A DNA stretch of 64,000 bases, taken from contig NZ_CP032157.1 of the NCBI RefSeq assembly GCF_003555545.1, positions 62,001 through 126,000 on the forward strand, written 5' to 3'. Positions within the stretch are counted from its first letter, which is position 1. Every line of letters begins with the position of its first letter. Shown here piece by piece: positions 42,953 to 51,980 of this stretch. Source of the DNA: Paraflavitalea soli. Its GTDB lineage: Bacteria; Bacteroidota; Bacteroidia; Chitinophagales; Chitinophagaceae. Under the pieces are notes generated by a model. The model was not told where the DNA came from and ran no database searches. It saw only the letters and a program-made list of their open reading frames with translations. The translations under genes were made by a program, and so were the position numbers.

Positions 42953-44680
42953 TTATTTGGTATAAAAACGCCAGTTGGTTTTAAAGTCTTTGGAGAGTGA
43001 TTGATTGGTGAGAATGGCGCGCACCATTTCTACCGGCATGGCATTTTCCTGCAATACGGCATCGTGGTATTGTTTGTAGGTCATCTTACCTCCATCTACC
43101 AATTCCTTTTTCATGGCATAGAACTGTAATCCGCCGATCATATAGGCCAGTTGGTACAATGGACCATAGCCACCGGTAAAGGAGCGGCGTACTTCTCCTT
43201 CAGCATTGGCGCGTTCATGTCCTACACGGTCTACCAGGAAGTCAATACATTGCTGCGGTGTCCATTTGCCCAGGTGGTAATTCAGCGAGAAGATGATGCG
43301 GGCGCAGCGGTGCATGCGCCAGAACAACATACCAATACGGTCTTCAGGAGATTGGGGGAATTTGAGGTCCCACAAGATCATCTCCCAGTACAATGCCCAG
43401 CCTTCTGTCCAGAAGGGCGTATTGAAATTGCGATATGCTTTGTAGCGGTTATTCATAAAACCCTGCAGGTGATGGCCGGCGATCAACTCATGGTGTACCG
43501 TAGCGCGGGAGAAATGCGGGTTGTTGCCCCGCATGCTCATCAGTTTGTCTTCTTCTGCCATGGTATTGGTAGGGTAGGAGATAATGAGCATTTCTCCGCC
43601 GAGGAAGAATGGGCTAACCAGCTGCCGTTGGGGACTCATCATACTCATGCGCCAGGTCTCTTCTGCTATTGGCGGGATGGTGACCAGTTTATTCTTTTTC
43701 AGGAAGTCGATGGACTCATTGTAGAGTTTCATGATGGCTTCCGGTTGTTTGCCGGGTGGAACATAAGAATTCTTTACTTTCTCGATGGCTTTTTTCCAAT
43801 CATCGCCAAAGCCCATATCGCGGGAGGCTTTCAGCATTTCTGCATCGCACCAGGCAAATTCTTTATTGGCGATGTCTACCAGTTCTTCCGGTGTGTAAGG
43901 GATCATTTCAGCCTGCAGCTGGCGCACCAGTTCTTTCTGCCCAATGGGATAACCCACAATGCCACTGCCATCATCTTTACCGCCGGGGGCTGACTTTTCT
44001 TTTTGCTGCCATGTTTTGGCATAATCACCCAATGCTGTTTCGAGGCGCTTCAGGGGCTCTGGTATCCACCAGGTATAAGCCGGATCATAACCGGTATAAA
44101 AATCATTCACACTTTTAACAGCAGCTTGTAATCCCCGGATAATAAAGCCAGCCCGGCGGCTGAGGTTGATCTCCATGGCGGACTCTTTATCCAGTTTTTT
44201 AGCGGTACTGTTGATCTCAATGGCGAGGGCGTTCATAGTAGCTGCCAGCTTTTGGGCATCCTGTTGGGTGCCGCGGCGACGGATCCTTTCTATTTCATAT
44301 ATCTTTTCGGCAAAGGTGAACCACGGGCTAAGCTGGCTAAATTCCTGTTCTTCTTCCTGCAGCAGGCGCAGTTGCTCGTCCATATTCCTTTTAAACAACA
44401 GGTAATCAACTTTAGCCCCGGTAGAGAGGGATTCGAATTTCAGTTGCTGCAGCTGTTTTAAATAGTCCGTTTGCAATTGTTGTAAGCGTTGGCGACGGTC
44501 GGGAGAGCTTTCCACAGCATAAAAGCGGCTAAGGCTTCCGCGGTCAGCATCATATTGTACCATAATGTTGTTGACCTCACTGTTTTGCTGATACAGGGAC
44601 GTTGTTTGCGACCAACCTGGCAGTACAGCGATCGCCATACAAAGGAGGAAAATAAGTTTTAACCGGAGGGCTTGGCTCAT
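42953..44680 (-). CDS. DUF885-family protein, probable metallopeptidase
   Basis: The 575-residue protein has a signal peptide (about residues 8-24) and is mostly helical. The block HHELIAGHHLQGFMNNRY near residue 395 is the DUF885 signature, an H-E-x-x-x-G-H variant of the zinc-peptidase helix, with FWTEGWALYWEMI about 25 residues on supplying a further glutamate. DUF885 proteins are related to carboxypeptidase-like M32/M3 folds and are generally thought to be peptidases. It is the first gene of the minus-strand group of three peptidase-type genes, suggesting periplasmic peptide breakdown. Confidence 0.85.
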   Translation of the reverse strand: MSQALRLKLIFLLCMAIAVLPGWSQTTSLYQQNSEVNNIMVQYDADRGSLSRFYAVESSPDRRQRLQQLQTDYLKQLQQLKFESLSTGAKVDYLLFKRNMDEQLRLLQEEEQEFSQLSPWFTFAEKIYEIERIRRRGTQQDAQKLAATMNALAIEINSTAKKLDKESAMEINLSRRAGFIIRGLQAAVKSVNDFYTGYDPAYTWWIPEPLKRLETALGDYAKTWQQKEKSAPGGKDDGSGIVGYPIGQKELVRQLQAEMIPYTPEELVDIANKEFAWCDAEMLKASRDMGFGDDWKKAIEKVKNSYVPPGKQPEAIMKLYNESIDFLKKNKLVTIPPIAEETWRMSMMSPQRQLVSPFFLGGEMLIISYPTNTMAEEDKLMSMRGNNPHFSRATVHHELIAGHHLQGFMNNRYKAYRNFNTPFWTEGWALYWEMILWDLKFPQSPEDRIGMLFWRMHRCARIIFSLNYHLGKWTPQQCIDFLVDRVGHERANAEGEVRRSFTGGYGPLYQLAYMIGGLQFYAMKKELVDGGKMTYKQYHDAVLQENAMPVEMVRAILTNQSLSKDFKTNWRFYTK

Positions 44681-45075
44681 AGCAGGTGATGTATTGTTTT
44701 AGTTGATGAGTGAACGAAGGTTGTTTTTGACCAGACGAAAGTTCAGCAAAATATTGATTCATCCCTTACCTTTTATAAAAGTGTTAAGATTCGCTAAGGA
44801 TCAGGCAGGATTTGTTGTGAGTGGATACAGGTTGGCACAGGCTGCAATGAGGGATGGAATCGTAGCAGGAAAAACAGGGTTGAATAAAAATTAACCTGCC
44901 GCTGATTTGATCAGTAGCTGTTTTGCCGGCAACGGTAAATCCATTGGATCAATGATTTATGCCTATGCAGCGTTGGGACTGCATTAATTGTCACCTACAC
45001 GTTTTTAATAACTTCTTTACCGATATTAACCTGTCGTGTTTTGTTTTCAAAAAAAGGTGGTAATATTGGTTAAGT
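44681..45075. other. Divergent spacer between DUF885 and AraC genes
   Basis: These 395 bp hold no recognisable gene; a 63-codon frame at 44703-44894 has no support. Small dyads such as CTGATTTGATCAG (about 44900) are visible but no clear promoter. Control sites for the AraC regulator are expected here. Confidence 0.4.
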
Positions 45076-45954
45076 ATGAAAGTTGTACAGTTTACGATAC
45101 CTGTTGCTACAGAGTATTCTATTATCGTGCAGGAAGACGTGTTGCCCTACTTTTACAACCATCTTCACCGCCATAATGAGATACAGATCACCTGGGTTAT
45201 TAAAGGTGAAGGAACGTTAATTGCGGGAAATTCCATGCAGCGTTTTAAGCCGGGCGATATTTATATTCTTGGCGCCAATCAGCCCCATTTATTCAAGAGT
45301 GATGACGCTTATTTCGAGAAGCGCAGTAAAAAGGAGATACATGCGCTGACGATGTTTGTAGATCCCGGTGGACTGTTCAGTCATATTCTTCATTTGCCCG
45401 AAATGAAAAGCGTGAAGAAGTTCCTGGAAGCTACTGCGGCGGGGATGCAGATCCCCCAGGCTTACAAAACCCAGGTAATGGACAAAATGCTGCAGGTAAA
45501 AGAAGCACGCAATGGTTCCAGGCTGGCTACTTTCATCCAACTGCTGCAATTAATGACCACGATCAAAAAATACAAAACACTGGCCAATGCCGGTACGGAG
45601 TATTCGATCAGCGAATCGGAAGGCCTGCGTATGAACGATGTGTATCAATATACCATCGCTCACTATACAGAGAATATCAGTCTGCACCAGATTGCCTCTG
45701 TTGCACACCTTACCCCACAGGCTTTCTGCCGGTATTTTAAAAAGCATACCCGGAAAACTTATATCACTTTCCTCAACGAGGTGCGGGTCAATGAGGCCTG
45801 TAAGAAGATCGTGGCCCAGGATTTCGATAGTATTGCCACGGTTGCCTATCAAACCGGCTTTACCAATGCAGTGACCTTCAACCGGGTATTCAAGAAGATC
45901 ACCGGCCAGCCTCCCAAGAAGTTCCTGAACGAATATTTGCACAAGATCGATTAA
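45076..45954 (+). CDS. AraC-family regulator with cupin sensor domain
   Basis: The 292-residue protein has an N-terminal cupin-like domain (about residues 20-110; FYNHLHRHNEIQITWVIKGEG and FKPGDIYILGANQPHLF) and a C-terminal pair of helix-turn-helix motifs (about 190-290; ISLHQIASVAHLTPQAFCRYFKK and IATVAYQTGFTNAVTFNRVFKK). Such regulators sense small molecules and activate nearby genes. It is divergent from the peptidase group, which is a possible target set. It lacks membrane segments. Confidence 0.92.
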   Translation: MKVVQFTIPVATEYSIIVQEDVLPYFYNHLHRHNEIQITWVIKGEGTLIAGNSMQRFKPGDIYILGANQPHLFKSDDAYFEKRSKKEIHALTMFVDPGGLFSHILHLPEMKSVKKFLEATAAGMQIPQAYKTQVMDKMLQVKEARNGSRLATFIQLLQLMTTIKKYKTLANAGTEYSISESEGLRMNDVYQYTIAHYTENISLHQIASVAHLTPQAFCRYFKKHTRKTYITFLNEVRVNEACKKIVAQDFDSIATVAYQTGFTNAVTFNRVFKKITGQPPKKFLNEYLHKID

Positions 45955-46364
45955 GAAAAGCTGTGAGCTACGAGCTGCGAGCGAAAGACAATTACACGGT
46001 ATTTCCGGTCAATCACTCAATAAACCCTGCCATTTGCGCAAAGTGTGGTCTTAATCGCACTGGCAGGTATAATTTTATCGCGGCTACCAGGAAAAGCCGG
46101 ATGAAGCAAACATGCACAAGCTGGACAGGCAGCTTACGGGATGCCTGTCGCAGCTTTGCCACATAATTGGAACCAGGCGTATACCAAAAGGGTTGCTGTA
46201 TATTCGGTAACCCTTATTCTTTTCTTACAGGTTTCCACTTAGACGTTAATAATTTACGTATTTTCGACACTGGTAAGACGGGCTCTGTTGAGATACAGGA
46301 ATGAGTGCGCTCTCCAGGCAACTTATTGTAAATTAATTAACCGCTTACTTTCAGGATCCCCGCC
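45955..46364. other. Spacer between AraC and sensor kinase genes
   Basis: It starts with a period-7 array (45959-45986). CCTGCC (46026) and GGCAGG (46062) form a weak long-loop hairpin followed by TATAATTTT, a possible terminator. A 67-codon frame at 45963-46166 begins inside the array and is rejected. No gene was found. Confidence 0.45.
45959..45986. repeat. Period-7 array, four units
   Basis: AGCTGTG, AGCTACG, AGCTGCG and AGCGAAA follow the AraC stop. They share words with the array at 29904 after araB, 16 kb away. Confidence 0.7.
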
Positions 46365-49300
46365 ATGAAAGACTTATCCTTATTGATTTGTGCCCTATTG
46401 GCATCAGCCAGCCTGTTTGCCATAGACTCCCTCCAGTATACGCGGCGTCATTATACGGACGAAGATGGTTTACCGCAGAACAGCGTCAAATTTATTGCAC
46501 CGGATAAAAATGGCTTTGTATGGCTGGCCACAGAGAATGGACTGGTACGTTTTGACGGCCAGCACTTCAGGACCTTTAACAAGGACAATATTCCCCTTTC
46601 TTCCAGTCGTATTTACACCATGATGCCAGGTACAGGCACAGATAACCTGTATGCTTTTACAGAAGTAAGGCAGGTCATTCAGGTTCACCATGGCGAAGCC
46701 AGACTGGATAATAATTATATCCGGCAGGCAGTATGGATCAATATTCCGGGTAATAGTGGGCACAATTCTATTTTCCCTGCCCTGGGTTTGCCGAATCTTT
46801 ACAGGAATGCTGTTTCATTTGAAAACTATGCCATACCAGTCAATAACCGTGATTTTTTCATGGTTACGAAGAGCGGGGTGTCATTTTATAGAAATAAAAA
46901 GCGCTTGTTTCAAACAGGTTTCCGGCATACGGATTTCTGGCGTTTTTTCAATATAGGCAATCTGTTGTATTATGTAGATGACCGGGAAGTCTATAGCATT
47001 GCGGAAGATAGTGTTGTTAAAAAAGGAAGATTGCAGGGAGATATATTATTGAACCCCGCTTATCATAAAAGCGGAAGAAAGCTACAATTGTATTGGAACC
47101 TTACTGCAAAGAATGTATTTATTTACCTTGATCGGTCACTATACCTTGTAAAGAGATCGGCTGCCGGTGAATTGCATACCCAATTACTGCTTACTGGTTT
47201 TGACCTGACGGTCAACAATATCGTGTCGGCCTGGTATGATGACCGGTACAGGCGGATCTTCCTGGGTAGCCTTACGCGGGGCTTGTTTGTATTTACCCGG
47301 AAGGAATTCAGGGTTTTAACAGCAGGACGTTCCGGGTCTGATGAAGTGTTTTATGCACAGACGGGGTTGGACAGTGGCCGGGTGCTTACGCCAGCGGGAG
47401 AAGTGCTGGGTTTATCAACGCCGGCGGGAATATTACCGGCTATGCGCCAACTGGATATCAATGACCGGTACAGTATGCTTACAGATGACAAGGGGTATAT
47501 ATGGGTTAAGCACCTGAATAATCTGTATAAGCTTGCTAAAGGTGGACAACGTTTACTGGATAGCTGGAAGTTTACGCCGCATATCACCCAACTGTACGAA
47601 GACAGGAATGGAAGGTTATGGATTGGCACCAGGGCAGGTTTATATGAGATGGACCTGCGCATCAATAACGCTTCGCCTGAATTTTTCACCAAGCGTCTAC
47701 CGGACATTTCCTACCTGGAGCAGGAAACAGCGGATATGCTTTGGGTGGGCACCGACAAAGGGCTCTTTAAACTCACCGTTTCCAGTCATCAGATAGAAAT
47801 GATAGAAGGCCTGGAAGATAAACATATCCGCAGTCTTTATATTCCTACGCCCAATGAAGTGTGGATCACTACTACAGAAGATGGCTTCTTTCTTTACCGG
47901 AATGGCCGCCTGACCAAATTCCCGATAGATCCGGGTCGTTACCTGTGTGCTTCCCATTGTTTTATGGAAGACGGTAATGGCTATTGCTGGATCACTACCA
48001 ATAAGGGACTGTTTCGGGTGGCCAAAAAGGACCTGCTTGATTACACAGATAAAAAAATAACTGATATCTATTATCATTATTACGATAAATATGCAGGTTT
48101 TAATACCAACGAGTTTAATGGTGGATGCCAGCCTTGTGGCATAAAGCTGCCCGATGGACATTTGTCATTTCCCTCGATGAACGGACTGGTAATGATCAAT
48201 ACCAGGGGAGAAAGCATGGAATTACCGGATAAAGACATTTTTATTAACAGGATAGAGGTGGATGGAAAGCAGCTGGATACCCGGGATACACTTGTTTTTA
48301 AGAGGGACTTTGACCTGGTTAAGTTATATGTATCCACTCCTTACTTTGGCAATCCATATAATCTTCGCCTGGAATTTGCCCTGGACCGTCATTCGGAGAA
48401 AACAGTATGGAATAAAATTGGCAGCGATGGCAGTATTTCACTGGCTTCACTGCCGTCGGGAACGTATCAATTGCAGATCCGTAAATTGAATGGCTTTGGA
48501 ATGAATAATTACCGCTATAAGAATGTGGTGCTGGTTATTCCCCTGGCTTATTATGAGAACTGGTGGTTCAAGGTTTGTATGGTGGTATTGGGAGGACTTT
48601 GTATATGGGGCTACACGCGTTTTCGCCTGCAATATATAAAGCATAAGAACAAAATGCTGGAAGCCCGTATTGATGAGCGCACGACTGTCCTGCAGGTTAC
48701 ATTGAGTGAGTTACAGGCATCCGAAGAGATCCTTCGCAAACAGACGCATCTGCAAGAGCGGCTTATTACGGCTATTACACATGATATCAAGAGTCCTTTG
48801 CGATACATGATGCTGGCGGCTAAACGTCTTACGAATAAAACCTTTGCCAGGGAAGACCCTGATGAAGCACATAAAAACGCGGAAATATTATATGAAGCGG
48901 GGTACAGGATGTATCACCTTACGGATAACCTGCTGCAATATATTAAGCTATCGTCCCAGGATAAGCAGGTGGTAATAGAAGAAGTAGACCTGACAGCGGT
49001 CATACGGGAGAAGGTAGAAACTTTCCGGGACATTGCTGCGGCGCAGCAAACGGTTGTTCTCAATGAAGTTCCAGCCGGTACAAAAGTGCAAAGTAATTTT
49101 CACCTGTTGGGTGTCATTATTCACAACCTGCTTGATAATGCCGTGAAAGTGACGTTTGAGGGACAGATTAAAATATATACGGTTCCCGGCGATACACTTC
49201 GTATTGTAATAGAAGATACTGGCATAGGGATGCGTCAGGAGATGGTGGATTGGTGTAATGCAGCGCTGGCAGAGAAAGATCAACACCTTCCTACACCCGG

Positions 49301-49424
49301 TCATTCCGGATTTGGATTGATCATTATTAAAGAGTTGCTGGTATTGGTGAATGGGCAGTTAATAGTAAGCAGCAGCCACGAAAGCGGAACCAAAGTAATG
49401 CTGCTCTTTCCGGCTACGGCCTGA
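46365..49424 (+). CDS. Two-component sensor kinase with periplasmic propeller and Y_Y_Y domain
   Basis: The 1,019-residue protein has a signal peptide, a large periplasmic region with propeller repeats (DKNGFVWLATENGLVRFDG, DDKGYIWVKHLNNLYKL, DRNGRLWIGTRAGLYEMD, DMLWVGTDKGLFKL, DGNGYCWITTNKGLFRV), a Y_Y_Y domain (about 650-745) and one membrane segment (about 750-770). A coiled linker follows, then a HisKA domain with HDIKSPLRYM (His about 806) and an ATPase domain with NLLDNAVKV, EDTGIGM and GHSGFGLIIIKEL. This matches the front half of the hybrid regulators that sense glycans in Bacteroidota, but the protein ends after the ATPase domain, with no receiver and no AraC domain. Its stop lies three bases from the stop of the convergent CLC gene. 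Confidence 0.9.
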   Translation: MKDLSLLICALLASASLFAIDSLQYTRRHYTDEDGLPQNSVKFIAPDKNGFVWLATENGLVRFDGQHFRTFNKDNIPLSSSRIYTMMPGTGTDNLYAFTEVRQVIQVHHGEARLDNNYIRQAVWINIPGNSGHNSIFPALGLPNLYRNAVSFENYAIPVNNRDFFMVTKSGVSFYRNKKRLFQTGFRHTDFWRFFNIGNLLYYVDDREVYSIAEDSVVKKGRLQGDILLNPAYHKSGRKLQLYWNLTAKNVFIYLDRSLYLVKRSAAGELHTQLLLTGFDLTVNNIVSAWYDDRYRRIFLGSLTRGLFVFTRKEFRVLTAGRSGSDEVFYAQTGLDSGRVLTPAGEVLGLSTPAGILPAMRQLDINDRYSMLTDDKGYIWVKHLNNLYKLAKGGQRLLDSWKFTPHITQLYEDRNGRLWIGTRAGLYEMDLRINNASPEFFTKRLPDISYLEQETADMLWVGTDKGLFKLTVSSHQIEMIEGLEDKHIRSLYIPTPNEVWITTTEDGFFLYRNGRLTKFPIDPGRYLCASHCFMEDGNGYCWITTNKGLFRVAKKDLLDYTDKKITDIYYHYYDKYAGFNTNEFNGGCQPCGIKLPDGHLSFPSMNGLVMINTRGESMELPDKDIFINRIEVDGKQLDTRDTLVFKRDFDLVKLYVSTPYFGNPYNLRLEFALDRHSEKTVWNKIGSDGSISLASLPSGTYQLQIRKLNGFGMNNYRYKNVVLVIPLAYYENWWFKVCMVVLGGLCIWGYTRFRLQYIKHKNKMLEARIDERTTVLQVTLSELQASEEILRKQTHLQERLITAITHDIKSPLRYMMLAAKRLTNKTFAREDPDEAHKNAEILYEAGYRMYHLTDNLLQYIKLSSQDKQVVIEEVDLTAVIREKVETFRDIAAAQQTVVLNEVPAGTKVQSNFHLLGVIIHNLLDNAVKVTFEGQIKIYTVPGDTLRIVIEDTGIGMRQEMVDWCNAALAEKDQHLPTPGHSGFGLIIIKELLVLVNGQLIVSSSHESGTKVMLLFPATA

Positions 49425-49427
49425 CAG

Positions 49428-50735
49428 CTAATAGCTTTCAGGATCTATTCTTTCTCCCGGTTTTGATATGGCTATGCGTTGGGAAGGGTAGATGCCGGAA
49501 TGCCCGCTAAAATAGTAAGCGGTAAAACAGGCAATGGCATAATATAATACGTAATCTGTTCCAAACAATTCCACCCCCATCAGGGTACAGGCCAGGGGAG
49601 TATTGGTAGCAGCGGCAAACACGGCGATAAAGCCGAGGCCGGCCAGGAGGTCAACAGGTGCACCGGTCATAACTGCCAGCGTATTGCCCAGCGTTGCGCC
49701 AATGAAGAACAGCGGCGTAACTTCTCCGCCCTTAAAACCGGTACCTACGGTAATAGCGGTAAATAATAATTTCCATAACCAACTCCAGGAACTTACACCC
49801 GCTGGCTGAAAGGCGGTGGTAATGGAGGCCCCGCCGGGATGGCTGGGTAGTACGCCCAATCCAAGATAGTCACGGGTGTTCAATAATAGCGTCAGTATAA
49901 TAATGAGGCAGCCGCCTATGACGGGGAGCAGCCATTTGTTCTTTGTGATATACCGGTTACCCTGCTCTTTAATATAATGAGATAAACGGGCAAACAAGTG
50001 GCCTGAAAGACCAAAGGCGATACCTGCCAGGATTATTTTGGCGAGTAGCAGGAAATCCACCTGCAGCAGGGTAAATGGATTTGGACCTGTAACAAATGTA
50101 TTAATATGATAGTGTGTATGCTTAATGCCCCAGGCGCTACAGAAAATATCGGCAAATACAGCCGCCATGAGGCAGGGGATAAGGGCATTGTATTGGATCC
50201 GGCCGATGGCCAACACTTCCAAAGCGAATATGGCTCCCGTAAGCGGTGTACCAAAGACAGCGCCAAAACCGGCTGCAATGCCTGCCATTAAAATGATACG
50301 GGTGTCCTCTTTGGATAGTCTGAACCACTTGCCCAACAGGCTGGCCATACTGCCGCCCATCTGAACGGCTGTGCCCTCACGACCTGCTGAACCGCCAAAA
50401 GTATGGGTAATAAGGGTTGTTATCATGACGAGTGGGGTCATCCTGGCCGGTACGCCACCGCCGGGTTCATGGATCTCGTCCATGATGAGGTTATTGCCGG
50501 CTTCTGCATTTTTGCCCCATAGCTGGTATAAAAAATGGATAATAATACCTGCCAGGGGAAGCAGGTATAACAGCCATTGATGATGCCATTGCAGTGCAGT
50601 AGCCAGATCCAGCAGCCATAGGAACAATGCCACCAGCGACCCCACTACTGCAGCAACCGGGATGGTAAGTATTGTCCATTTAAGCAGATGGCGGAAAATA
50701 AAGAGTTGCTCAAAAGAAGGGGCTTTTTTTTTCAT
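49428..50735 (-). CDS. CLC-family transporter, probable fluoride/proton antiporter type
   Basis: The 435-residue membrane protein has the CLC core without CBS domains. The gating glutamate is Glu120 in [16 protein letters not shown]. Three marks fit the CLC-F branch as I recall it: the first anion loop reads [12 protein letters not shown] instead of GSGIP, the second reads GREGT instead of GREGP, and the third reads GGEVTP where chloride CLCs have GxFxP. In that branch a methionine replaces the chloride-binding serine, and Met85 here could be it. CLC-F proteins export fluoride in exchange for protons. Chloride transport remains possible. It follows the response regulator by 18 bp on the same strand, so the two are one operon. 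I saw no fluoride riboswitch upstream. Confidence 0.82.
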   Translation of the reverse strand: MKKKAPSFEQLFIFRHLLKWTILTIPVAAVVGSLVALFLWLLDLATALQWHHQWLLYLLPLAGIIIHFLYQLWGKNAEAGNNLIMDEIHEPGGGVPARMTPLVMITTLITHTFGGSAGREGTAVQMGGSMASLLGKWFRLSKEDTRIILMAGIAAGFGAVFGTPLTGAIFALEVLAIGRIQYNALIPCLMAAVFADIFCSAWGIKHTHYHINTFVTGPNPFTLLQVDFLLLAKIILAGIAFGLSGHLFARLSHYIKEQGNRYITKNKWLLPVIGGCLIIILTLLLNTRDYLGLGVLPSHPGGASITTAFQPAGVSSWSWLWKLLFTAITVGTGFKGGEVTPLFFIGATLGNTLAVMTGAPVDLLAGLGFIAVFAAATNTPLACTLMGVELFGTDYVLYYAIACFTAYYFSGHSGIYPSQRIAISKPGERIDPESY

Positions 50736-50753
50736 TGCTTACAAAACCGGCAA

Positions 50754-51416
50754 TCATTCATGGCTGGTGACAGAAGGGTCGTACAGTCTTACTTTTTCCA
50801 CCAGGTCCACTACGTTGCTCACGTTAAGTTTCTCAAATATGCGACTTTTATAGGTACTTACGGTAGATATTTGTAAGCCAAGTGTTGCTCCAATCTCTGC
50901 TACAGCAGCCCCCATAACGAGTTGCTGCATAATCTCCATTTCCCGGTTGGAAAGCGTCGCAAGGGGATTATGGGAAATTACTTTTTTATGGGACATGTTA
51001 TTGAGCAGATGCTGTCTAACGGAATGACTTATATACTTATCGTTGTTTTGCAGGGTTTGTATGGCCATTCTTAATTCTGCTTCAGATGCTTGTTTTACTA
51101 CGTATCCGTCGGCGCCTGCCTGCAAATAGCGAAGGGCGTATACCTGTTCATCATAGCCGGAGAAGATCAGTATTTTAACATGTGGTTGCCGCAGCTTGAT
51201 CACATCGATCATCTGGAGATTGTTACCACCCGGAATGTTGATGTCCAATACCATCAGGTCAAATCTGTTGGTGTCCAGTAATTTGAGCGCCTGGTGAAAA
51301 TTATTGGCTTCCCGGATAGTGCCGGTGGGTAGTAAATCCTTTATTACAAAAGATGTTCCATAGCGTACAATAGCGTGGTCGTCAGCTATCAGCACATGAT
51401 AGTTTTGATCTTTCAT
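50754..51416 (-). CDS. NarL/FixJ-type response regulator with LuxR domain
   Basis: The 220-residue protein has a receiver domain (about 5-125) with Asp12/Asp13 in LIADDH, phosphoacceptor Asp58 in LMVLDIN, a serine in ILIFSGYDEQ and the conserved lysine in GYVVKQAS. A LuxR-type helix-turn-helix follows (about 150-212; LSNREMEIMQQL, VAEIGATLGLQISTVSTYKS). It probably activates or represses transcription when phosphorylated; the kinase at 46365 is the nearest candidate partner. It is co-transcribed with the CLC gene. A TACTACA/TGTAGTA inverted repeat lies about 90-115 bp upstream of its start. Confidence 0.93.
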   Translation of the reverse strand: MKDQNYHVLIADDHAIVRYGTSFVIKDLLPTGTIREANNFHQALKLLDTNRFDLMVLDINIPGGNNLQMIDVIKLRQPHVKILIFSGYDEQVYALRYLQAGADGYVVKQASEAELRMAIQTLQNNDKYISHSVRQHLLNNMSHKKVISHNPLATLSNREMEIMQQLVMGAAVAEIGATLGLQISTVSTYKSRIFEKLNVSNVVDLVEKVRLYDPSVTSHE

Positions 51417-51980
51417 TCTGAGTATCAGATTAGTGGTTGGAGTATGAAGCCTTATTAGAACCGGCTGTAATATACGATTTCTTCTATATGTGCGTCGAAC
51501 TTATACTACATACTTTTAGAAATTGTAGTACATAAAATGTGCAATGGGTGGGATAGATTTGTTTCAGCTGAAAAAATAATTACACCAATGTCTTATTGTA
51601 CGCCCGCAGATCCTATGCAAAACCATGTTAACTATATGCCAGGTTATATGTATCGGTTGCATATACCCTGGCATTTTTTTAATGCCCTGGCGACCTTGAT
51701 AAAAATTCTACCCAACCTGTACAAACCTGTAATCTTCAAAATATTGTGCAAGTGTTCTCCGGTCATGGCACAGGCGGGTATATCATTCAAAGACGCAGAA
51801 TGTATGCCCGTGGGTTTCCTGTAGCTAAATTCTTTCCTAATGCCCCGCCTTTCCAGGTGGGGCAGTGGAAAGATCACCAGATTTCCTTCTTTAAATAGTT
51901 GTTGGGGAACAGCCCAAAATCGGATATGGCCTTTGCCAGCCCGTTCCCTATGTGCTATTCATTAACCAAACATATGCAAG
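51417..51980. other. Divergent spacer between response regulator and ompA-like genes
   Basis: These 564 bp hold the inverted repeat at 51504-51530 and A/T-rich sequence. Overlapping frames at 51537-51824 (plus) and 51644-51877 (minus) have no recognisable product and are not accepted. Confidence 0.45.
51504..51530. promoter_or_regulatory. TACTACA/TGTAGTA inverted repeat
   Basis: TACTACA (51504-51510) and TGTAGTA (51524-51530) are perfect inverted arms separated by 13 bp. The same heptamer occurs as a direct pair at 53441 and 53463 upstream of the giant gene. A binding site for the adjacent LuxR-type regulator is possible. Confidence 0.4.

Noticed and set aside
45963-46166. 67-codon frame after the AraC gene
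   Set aside because: Its start lies inside a heptad array and the product reflects the repeat words.
51537-51877. Overlapping small frames on both strands in the spacer before the OmpA gene
   Set aside because: Two opposing frames cover the same bases, neither has a recognisable product or good start context.
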